Positions 1 to 5,032 of a stretch of 5,032 bases of DNA are shown here, one piece after another. Numbering within the stretch: the first letter of the stretch is position 1; each line of letters begins with the position of its first letter. The notes beneath the pieces were generated by a model. It was not told the DNA's origin. It ran no database searches and worked only from the letters and a program-made list of their open reading frames with translations. A program made the translations under genes and the position numbers. The DNA is from Defluviitaleaceae bacterium (GTDB taxonomy: Bacteria; Bacillota; Clostridia; Lachnospirales; WRAX01), in NCBI GenBank assembly GCA_009784355.1, contig WRBU01000108.1, forward strand, positions 1-5,032, written 5' to 3'.

Positions 1-270
1 CCCTGCGGCAGAGCCGCCAAGTGCCATGACAACAGAAATAGGTATTGCTTTAATATAAACTTTACCATTACGTAAAAAATTAAAAGCAGAAAAAGCCGTG
101 CCGAAGGTAGAGCTGAATTTGTTGCTGCCAAGAGCCATATGCATTGGCACACCAGCCAAAACATAGGCAGGAAGCGTAATTAGCCCGCCGCCGCCAGCAA
201 TGCTGTCAACAAACCCGCCCAAAAACACAAGCCCGCATATTATAATAATTTGTATTAAATCAAATTCCAT
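1..270 (-). CDS. TauE/SafE-family membrane transporter, N-terminal 90 residues (partial)
   Basis: Reading leftwards from an ATG at 270-268, 90 codons stay open to the left edge, so the C-terminal part is outside the window. Seen: a hydrophobic first helix (about residues 5-25) runs into GGFVDSIAGGGGLITLP (18-34). This is the glycine-rich signature of the TauE/SafE (TSUP) family and is closest in style to YfcA-like members. MALGSNKFSSTFGTAFSAF-type sequence follows (45-63), then a second hydrophobic segment (about 75-90). Family knowledge: these are polytopic inner-membrane proteins of about 250 residues linked to export or uptake of sulfite, sulfonates or other small organic anions; the substrate cannot be told here. 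The start is supported by AGAGG at 280-276, five bases before the ATG. It is the last gene visible in the co-directional series, separated from mfd by repeat element 1 and a short leader, so it may be transcribed independently. Confidence 0.92.
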   Translation of the reverse strand, partial: MEFDLIQIIIICGLVFLGGFVDSIAGGGGLITLPAYVLAGVPMHMALGSNKFSSTFGTAFSAFNFLRNGKVYIKAIPISVVMALGGSAAG

Positions 271-297
271 GTTTACCTCTTTTTTATATTGTTAAAA

Positions 298-322
298 TGA
301 CAGCATGTACAGCATGACAGCA
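298..322 (-). repeat. three tandem TGCTGT-type 8-9-mers upstream of the transporter gene
   Basis: Read on the minus strand, the leader holds TGCTGTCA, TGCTGTACA and TGCTGTCA back to back. An eight-base inverted partner occurs nearby: GTACAGCA at 307-314 (+) matches TGCTGTAC at 352-359, so the leader could fold with a loop of about 37 bases. Iterated short motifs 28 bp upstream of a start codon could be an operator, a leader structure or a simple tandem duplication. No regulator is identified. Confidence 0.5.
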
Positions 323-361
323 GAAATACATATAGGGGAATTAGATATTTGTGCTGTACTT

Positions 362-456
362 GTAGGGGCGGTTTTAACCGCCTGCTGGAGCTTTCAGTTG
401 GAAACATGCATTTGACAAGTCGTCAGTTTCAGCAGGCGGTTAAAAACCGCCCCTAC
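362..456. repeat. MITE-like inverted-repeat element, copy 1 (95 bp), between mfd and the transporter gene
   Basis: The element is bounded by GTAGGGGCGG (362-371) and its exact complement CCGCCCCTAC (447-456). The terminal inverted repeats extend to 26 bp on the left (362-387) and 27 bp on the right (430-456), differing only by one T in a T-run. Each arm also contains its own small hairpin (GGCGGTT / AACCGCC around 2-3 bases). The core 388-429 is AT-richer, contains ATGCAT, and encodes nothing convincing. The right end overlaps the last codon of mfd and supplies its TAG stop (455-453). Copy 2 at 3771-3885 shares the termini, the left-arm hairpin layout and a related GCAG/GCTG-AGCT-CAGTT stretch. 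The size, termini and lack of coding sequence suggest a non-autonomous element mobilised in trans (inference). No convincing target-site duplication is visible. Confidence 0.85.
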
Positions 457-3400
457 GATAGCACCGAAATTATGTCGGAAATGGGGGCTATTACGCTTTC
501 GTTTTCTTTGGTTTTGTATGTCAAAAAAGGCGTGGTGGAAAGGGTGAATTTTAACACACCCCCCGAGCGTTGCACCACATTTGATATTTGCAGTGGGTCT
601 GCTTTTGCGTCTTGTTTAAAAATAATTTTGACATTGGTGGCAGTTTGTTTTATCGCTATTATATCAGCGGCATTTGCACGGGCTTTTAACAAAGCAATGT
701 CAAGCAAATTTTGCGCCGTGGGCGGCAATGTGCCAAAGCGGTCTTCCATTTCTTCTTGCATGTCATAATAGTCCGTAAGGGTTGCAATATGTGATATTTT
801 TTTGTAAATTTCCAGCCTTGTGTTTTCGTGTGCGATATAGCTTGCGGGGATGAAAGCGTCAATATTAAGGTCTATTGTGGTTTCAAAGTCATTTGGCATT
901 TCCATGCCACGAAGCTCTCGCACGGCTGTGTCAAGCAATTTGCAATACATGTCATACCCCACGGCATCCATATGCCCGTGTTGGCTGACCCCCAGCATAT
1001 TCCCCGCACCCCTAATTTCCAAATCCCGCATGGCTATTTTAAACCCTGCGCCAAATTCGGTGTACTCTCGTATAGTTTGCAGGCGTTTCTCTGCTACTTC
1101 TGTCAGCACCTTGTCTTTTTGGTACATAAGGTATGCAAAGGAGCTTCGCCCGCTTCGCCCTACCCTGCCCCGCAGTTGGTACAGTTGTGCAAGCCCTAGG
1201 CGGTCGGCATCTTGTATTATAATTGTGTTTACATTGGGTATGTCAAGCCCGCTTTCCACAATGGTGGTGCATACCAACACATCAATTTCGCCGTCTATAA
1301 AGTCCATCATTATATTTTCAAGCTCACGCTCATTCATGCGTCCGTGGGCATATGCCACAGTGGCTTCGGGTACTAATTTTTGCACCTTTGCGGCAGTGTC
1401 TGCAATATTTTGCACACGGTTGTGAAGGTAATACACCTGCCCTCCACGAGCAAGCTCACGGTTGATGGCAGAGCGCACCATTTCGGGGGAATATTCCATT
1501 ACATAGGTTTGTATCGGCTGACGCTCCAAGGGGGGTTCGTTTAAAATAGACATATCCCTTATACCCGCCAAAGACATGTGAAGCGTGCGTGGAATGGGCG
1601 TTGCCGTAAGGGTAAGCACGTCCACATTTGCCCAGTTTTGCTTTAGCTTTTCCTTATGCATTACACCAAAGCGTTGCTCTTCGTCCACCACAATAAGCCC
1701 GAGGTTTTTAAATGTAACGTCTTTGGAAAGCAGGCGGTGTGTGCCTATCAATATATCAACCTTGCCGCTTTGCACGTCAGCAAGGATTTTTTTGGTTTCG
1801 GTTGCAGAGCGGAAGCGGCTTGCAACTTGAATATTTATGGGGTAGTCTTTCATGCGTTGCACAAAGGTGTTGTAATGCTGCTGTGCCAAAATGGTTGTGG
1901 GGCATAAAAAGGCAACTTGCTTTTGGTCGTTTACCGCCTTAAATGCCGCACGTATAGCCACTTCTGTTTTGCCGTAGCCCACATCACCGCAAACAAGCCT
2001 GTCCATTACCCGTGGGTTTTCCATGTCCCTTTTTACATCTTCTATGGCGAGTAGTTGGTCGTCTGTTTCTTCGTGGGTGAAGCTGTCTTCAAATTCTGTT
2101 TGCCACACGGTGTCTTTTTCAAAGGCAAAGCCTTGCACGGCTTCTCTTTTGGCGTATAGCTCTACAAGCTCTTTTGCCACTTCTTCCACCTCTGCCCGTA
2201 CTCTTGCTTTGGTCTTTGTCCACGCATCCCCGCCAAGGCGGGAAAGCTGGGGCTTTGCATTTTCGCCGCCAATATATTTTTGCAGTACGTCCATTTGGTT
2301 TACGGCAACATAAAGATTACTTTCGCCACGATACCCAATTTTTAAATAATCACGGAAAAAGCCGTCAATAGCAATTTTTTCCAGCCCCAAAAACTGCCCT
2401 ATGCCAAGACTGTCATGCACAACATAGTCGCCTGTGTTAAGGTCTGTAAAATGCTCTATTGCAAGCCCTTTTTTGCGTTTCAGACTGCGGGTTTTCTTTC
2501 TTTTTGGTGCGGCGGCACTGTCTGCAAAGGGCATTACCGCAAATTTTGCCTGCGGGTATTCAAAGCCATTTGCAATATCCCCCGCCATAATGTGGACATT
2601 GCTGTAATTGATGTCCTCTCGCAACCTCGCCGCCTTTGCCTCGCTTGGCGCAAGCAAAAAAACCTCATACCCCTGTGTGGAAAAATAGTCAATATCTTCT
2701 GCCAAAAGGTCAATTCGCCCCGCATATGTCGTTACTGCCTTGCCCTCAAAATGGGCAATTAGCTTGGGTTTAAAATCCCTTACACTTTGCGCCATGAGGT
2801 TGAACATCACCACGTCAAAGGCTTCGGCGAGCCTAACAATGTCGGGGTAGTCAAAGCTCTTTGCAATATCTTCGGGGGCAATACGCCCTTTTTCAATAAG
2901 GTCTTGCAAAAAGAGTGTGCGCTCGGTTTGCATTTCGTCAAGCCGCACCGCACAGCGGTTTGCTTCGTCCACAAAAATTATGGTGTTCTTTGACAGGTAG
3001 TCAAAAAGACTTGACGGCTCACCGCCAAAATATTCTTTCATTGGGAAGAATTGGATGTCTGCGGGCTTTTCCCCATCAATAGAACGCTGGGTAAGGGGGT
3101 CAACAAAGCGTATGGAGTCCACCTCGTCCCCCCAAAGCTCAATGCGCACGGGGTATGCGGCAAGAGGGCAAAAAATATCAACAATGCCGCCACGAATTGC
3201 AAATTGCCCATGCCCTTCGACCTGCTGTGCCCTTTCGTACCCAATGTCTACAAGCCGCCCTGCAAGCTGGGTTAAATTAATTTCATCCCCATCGGCAATT
3301 TTTATTACAGCCTTCGCAAGCGTATCAGGCGGGCTTATCCCCGCCGTCAATGCCTCCATAGTCGCCACAAGGGGCTGTGTACCTCCCTGCATCAAGGCAT

Positions 3401-3731
3401 CCAGCACAAAAAGCCGCTGGCGCAAAACATCCTTGCTCGCAACGTCCACATACCCCGCCATAAAGTCAAGCACAGGAAAATATAACACATCACCTGCAAA
3501 AAAACCAAGGTCTGCGGCAATTTCTTTTGCCCTTGCCTCGCTGTGGGTAAGCACAACAAAAGGGCGGTTTGCAAAAGAGTCTTGCGCAAAAGCCCACAAC
3601 AAGTGGCTCTTTTGCCCGTCCACCGTACCCGTACAAAGAGCCGACGTTGCTCCTTTTTTTGTTAATTCCCCCAAAATTTGGTTAAAACTCTCAATTTGTT
3701 TTAAGGGGTCCAAAAATCTAGTCTTATCCAC
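453..3731 (-). CDS. mfd: transcription-repair coupling factor Mfd (TRCF), 1092 aa
   Basis: Mfd is an ATP-driven DNA translocase that pushes or removes RNA polymerase stalled at DNA damage and recruits UvrA for nucleotide excision repair. Seen in order: a UvrB-like N-terminal module (about 20-330) with VEGHGQFAIRGGIVDIFCP at 171-189; a basic linker (about 410-421); a CarD/RID-type RNA-polymerase-binding domain (about 427-500, LNTGDYVVHDSLGIGQF); and a RecG-like helicase core. The core shows Walker A GDVGYGKT (582-589), DEEQ (683-686), TATPIPRT (709-716) and QLRGRVGRSGR (852-862). A TRCF C-terminal domain follows (about 945-1050). At 1092 residues it is somewhat shorter than E. coli or Bacillus Mfd (about 1150-1180), but no domain is missing. 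The start is GTG: GGAGAG lies at 3742-3737, five bases upstream, and an in-frame TAA at 3761-3759 excludes a longer form. The TAG stop lies inside repeat element 1, so the final residues may be altered. Expression probably depends on read-through from pth across element 2. Confidence 0.97.
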   Translation of the reverse strand: MDKTRFLDPLKQIESFNQILGELTKKGATSALCTGTVDGQKSHLLWAFAQDSFANRPFVVLTHSEARAKEIAADLGFFAGDVLYFPVLDFMAGYVDVASKDVLRQRLFVLDALMQGGTQPLVATMEALTAGISPPDTLAKAVIKIADGDEINLTQLAGRLVDIGYERAQQVEGHGQFAIRGGIVDIFCPLAAYPVRIELWGDEVDSIRFVDPLTQRSIDGEKPADIQFFPMKEYFGGEPSSLFDYLSKNTIIFVDEANRCAVRLDEMQTERTLFLQDLIEKGRIAPEDIAKSFDYPDIVRLAEAFDVVMFNLMAQSVRDFKPKLIAHFEGKAVTTYAGRIDLLAEDIDYFSTQGYEVFLLAPSEAKAARLREDINYSNVHIMAGDIANGFEYPQAKFAVMPFADSAAAPKRKKTRSLKRKKGLAIEHFTDLNTGDYVVHDSLGIGQFLGLEKIAIDGFFRDYLKIGYRGESNLYVAVNQMDVLQKYIGGENAKPQLSRLGGDAWTKTKARVRAEVEEVAKELVELYAKREAVQGFAFEKDTVWQTEFEDSFTHEETDDQLLAIEDVKRDMENPRVMDRLVCGDVGYGKTEVAIRAAFKAVNDQKQVAFLCPTTILAQQHYNTFVQRMKDYPINIQVASRFRSATETKKILADVQSGKVDILIGTHRLLSKDVTFKNLGLIVVDEEQRFGVMHKEKLKQNWANVDVLTLTATPIPRTLHMSLAGIRDMSILNEPPLERQPIQTYVMEYSPEMVRSAINRELARGGQVYYLHNRVQNIADTAAKVQKLVPEATVAYAHGRMNERELENIMMDFIDGEIDVLVCTTIVESGLDIPNVNTIIIQDADRLGLAQLYQLRGRVGRSGRSSFAYLMYQKDKVLTEVAEKRLQTIREYTEFGAGFKIAMRDLEIRGAGNMLGVSQHGHMDAVGYDMYCKLLDTAVRELRGMEMPNDFETTIDLNIDAFIPASYIAHENTRLEIYKKISHIATLTDYYDMQEEMEDRFGTLPPTAQNLLDIALLKARANAADIIAIKQTATNVKIIFKQDAKADPLQISNVVQRSGGVLKFTLSTTPFLTYKTKENESVIAPISDIISVLS

Positions 3732-3736
3732 TACTA

Positions 3737-3742
3737 CTCTCC
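3737..3742 (-). promoter_or_regulatory. ribosome binding site deciding the GTG start of mfd
   Basis: GGAGAG on the minus strand, five bases before the GTG at 3731-3729. There is no in-frame ATG between the upstream TAA (3761-3759) and this GTG, and the next residues (DKTRFLDPL) lead straight into the Mfd N-terminal region. The site lies in the roughly 39 bp of unique sequence left between element 2 and mfd. Confidence 0.8.
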
Positions 3743-3770
3743 GTTTTATTTTGGATGATTATTGCGCCTT

Positions 3771-3885
3771 GTAGGGGCGGCTATTAGCCGCCCGCAGAAG
3801 CTGACAGTTTGCCAAATCCACCTCCCAGTCGGAATGCGGGCGGCAGGCCCCGCATTGCTAACGCAATGCTCGTGTCCGCCCCTAC
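3771..3885. repeat. MITE-like inverted-repeat element, copy 2 (115 bp), between pth and mfd
   Basis: Same family as the copy at 362-456: it opens with GTAGGGGCGG (3771-3780) and ends with CCGCCCCTAC (3876-3885). The inverted match extends by TT/AA to 12 bp (3769-3887). The left arm carries a perfect 8-bp hairpin, GGGCGGCT (3775-3782) / AGCCGCCC (3786-3793). The right arm differs from copy 1: where copy 1 has a short T/A loop between GGCGG and CCGCC, copy 2 has about 32 bases (3844-3875). These contain GCATTGC / GCAATGC (3852-3858 / 3863-3869). AATGCGGG (3833-3840) can alternatively pair with CCCGCATT (3849-3856), which excludes the previous hairpin. The right end overlaps pth and supplies its TAG stop (3884-3882). 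There is no coding capacity for a transposase. The element makes up most of the 150-bp pth-mfd spacer. Confidence 0.85.
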
Positions 3886-4472
3886 AACAACGGTTTTTGT
3901 GCGGGGTTATGTTTATTCATTGCAAAATCCACCCCATGGTGTATTATATCCTCCACAGCCTTTGCGGCGGCAATAATGCCCCGCACCGCCTCATCCTCTT
4001 CATCTTTGCCAAAGCGTGAAAGCACATAATCCGCCTGCGTCCACCCCTCAGGGCGTTTGCCAACCCCAATGCGCACACGCACAAAGTCCTCTGTTTCAAG
4101 GGTATACAATATATTTTTCATACCATTATGTCCGCCGGCACTGCCCCGCACACGCACACGTATTTTGCCGCAAGCCAAGTCCGTGTCGTCGTAAACAATA
4201 ATCAACTTTGAGGCAAAATCTTCCTGCGGCATCTTAAAAAAACGCACAAAATCCCGCACAGCACGCCCAGAAAGGTTCATGTAGGTGGTGGGCTTCACCA
4301 GCACCACCTTATGCCCCATTATAAAAGTTTCGCCGCTGTATGCGTCAAATTTGCTCGCCTTTATTTTAACATCCCAGTCATGCGCCAGCTTGTCAACAAC
4401 CTCAAAGCCCATGTTATGCCGTGTCGCCGCATACTGTCTGCCGGGGTTGCCCAGCCCAACTATCAAAAACAT
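3882..4472 (-). CDS. pth: peptidyl-tRNA hydrolase Pth, 196 aa
   Basis: Pth hydrolyses the ester bond of peptidyl-tRNA released from stalled ribosomes, recycling tRNA in the cytosol. The protein opens with FLIVGLGNPGRQYAATRHNMGF, typical of the bacterial Pth family. Residues matching the E. coli active site are visible: Asn9, catalytic His19, Asn66 (TTYMNLSG), Asp95 (YDDTDL) and Asn116 (GSAGGHNG). Length matches the family (about 185-200) and the AMNKHN ending is normal. The ATG at 4472-4470 is preceded by GGTGA (4481-4477). It lies 12 bp from the upstream gene's TGA (4487-4485), which is itself part of an AGGTGA, so translational coupling is likely. The pth-mfd order is conserved in Firmicutes. 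Odd: the final codons are TTG TTG TAG, with the TAG inside terminal repeat GTAGGGGCGG of element 2, so the tail after about residue 190 may be acquired or trimmed. Confidence 0.97.
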   Translation of the reverse strand: MFLIVGLGNPGRQYAATRHNMGFEVVDKLAHDWDVKIKASKFDAYSGETFIMGHKVVLVKPTTYMNLSGRAVRDFVRFFKMPQEDFASKLIIVYDDTDLACGKIRVRVRGSAGGHNGMKNILYTLETEDFVRVRIGVGKRPEGWTQADYVLSRFGKDEEDEAVRGIIAAAKAVEDIIHHGVDFAMNKHNPAQKPLL

Positions 4473-4484
4473 ACAATCACCAAA

Positions 4485-5032
4485 TCACCTATTATATATT
4501 AAATACACCATCATCTCGTCCCGCAATTCGTCAAAAGGATGCATCAGTGTCAAGCTAATATCTGTGCCAAAAATTGTTGGGCTGTGGTCAAGCCAACTGT
4601 CCGTTTGCACGTGAGCATGTAGTGAAATTTCCTCAACAATCTCCCACACAGACCAGTGATGCTCAAACCATATCCGCCATGCCTCAACGTATTCTTCCCA
4701 CGCAACGCCTTCATTTGGCGTATCTTCCAATATTCTGTTAAAAATTGCCTTCTCGCCATCAAAAACAAGATGATGATAAGCACCATCAAATACAAAGCTA
4801 GGTTCACTAAACGCAATCAAACGCCCAAGGTCATCTGTAAACACCCTAAAATCATGCCCTATGTTCACATAAGGAAGAACCCGACCGTCAAGCATCACCG
4901 TTCTTTGCTCCAAAAGCCTATATTCGCCGCCCATATAACGGTATATATTATAAATACCTATTTGTTGAACATGTTGAACCGCTATAAAATTAACAAAAAT
5001 ATCAGGTATGCCGTTGCCGTCAAAATCATACA
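4485..5032 (-). CDS. hypothetical protein with FG-GAP/VCBS-like calcium-loop motif, C-terminal part (partial)
   Basis: The frame is open from the right edge to TGA at 4487-4485, giving 181 visible residues; the start lies outside the window. An internal ATG at 4934-4932 is unlikely to be the true start, because the reading frame before it encodes convincing protein. The first visible residues, YDFDGNGIPDIFVNF, contain DxDGNGxxD. This is the acidic calcium-binding loop seen in FG-GAP/VCBS repeats and dockerin-like loops, and in Clostridia it is common in short extracytoplasmic proteins beginning each blade with YDFDGNG. GGEYRL follows soon after, also usual in these proteins. The rest is rich in Trp, His and acidic residues (EAWRIWFEHHWSVWEIVEE) and I do not recognise a catalytic motif. 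A secreted protein or lipoprotein is plausible, but no signal peptide can be seen because the N-terminus is missing. It lies 12 bp upstream of pth and probably shares its transcript. Confidence 0.75.
   Translation of the reverse strand, partial: YDFDGNGIPDIFVNFIAVQHVQQIGIYNIYRYMGGEYRLLEQRTVMLDGRVLPYVNIGHDFRVFTDDLGRLIAFSEPSFVFDGAYHHLVFDGEKAIFNRILEDTPNEGVAWEEYVEAWRIWFEHHWSVWEIVEEISLHAHVQTDSWLDHSPTIFGTDISLTLMHPFDELRDEMMVYLIYNR

Noticed and set aside
281..313. TGTACA-17 bp-TATAAA as promoter of the transporter gene (minus strand)
   Set aside because: The spacing is right, but the start point would fall on or next to the ribosome binding site, leaving almost no leader, and the -35 match is poor.
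412..440. TTGACA on the plus strand within element 1 as an outward promoter
   Set aside because: The position 17 bp downstream is GC-rich (GCAGGCGG region) with no -10 match.
362..456. Element 1 as a rho-independent terminator of mfd
   Set aside because: The hairpins are GC-rich, but neither strand has a T-run directly after a stem; the T bases lie in the loops. It may still impede transcription, but it is not a canonical intrinsic terminator.
349..768. Plus-strand open frame of 139 codons running through element 1 and antisense to the mfd 3' end
   Set aside because: It consists of repeat sequence plus the complement of mfd, and the product resembles no family I recognise.
3055..3774. Long plus-strand open frame (239 codons) opposite the start of mfd
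   Set aside because: It is fully antisense to the well-supported N-terminal part of Mfd, its product is Ser/Pro/Arg-rich low-complexity sequence, and it has no recognised motif. It is a shadow frame.
362..3885. The repeated GTAGGGGCGG sequences as a CRISPR array
   Set aside because: There are only two distant elements, each an inverted-repeat pair, with no regularly spaced direct repeats or spacers.
4489..4500. TATAAT-like -10 sequence (minus strand) just upstream of pth
   Set aside because: There is no acceptable -35 at 16-18 bp. The sequence codes for the last residues of the upstream gene, and the AT-rich match is easily chance.

Overview
The window reads as a compact, co-directional stretch of a Bacillota (probably Clostridia-like) chromosome. 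All four genes lie on the minus strand, so transcription runs from the right edge to the left. The assignment rests on moderate GC, clear Shine-Dalgarno sequences and the pth-mfd gene order, which is familiar from Firmicutes such as Bacillus subtilis, where pth (spoVC) lies just upstream of mfd. Genus or species cannot be read from this sequence.

In transcription order: (1) 5032-4485, the 3' part of a gene for a protein with an FG-GAP/VCBS-like calcium-loop motif, cut by the right edge; (2) 4472-3882, pth, peptidyl-tRNA hydrolase, starting 12 bp after the previous stop; (3) 3885-3771, a 115-bp inverted-repeat element filling most of the pth-mfd gap; (4) 3731-453, mfd, the transcription-repair coupling factor, starting at GTG; (5) 456-362, a 95-bp element of the same repeat family; (6) 361-271, a short AT-rich leader with a tandem TGCTGT motif; (7) 270-1, the start of a TauE/SafE-family membrane transporter gene, cut by the left edge. 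No stretch longer than 300 bases lacks a gene.

The genes are mostly housekeeping: Pth rescues peptidyl-tRNA and Mfd clears stalled RNA polymerase and recruits excision repair. The unexpected content is the pair of MITE-like elements bounded by GTAGGGGCGG / CCGCCCCTAC. One sits immediately after mfd and the other immediately after pth. In both genes the TAG stop codon is the TAG inside the terminal GTAGGGGCGG, in the same reading phase, so each gene ends within the repeat. Element 2 also splits pth from mfd and carries alternative hairpins plus a Shine-Dalgarno-like sequence in the mfd direction.
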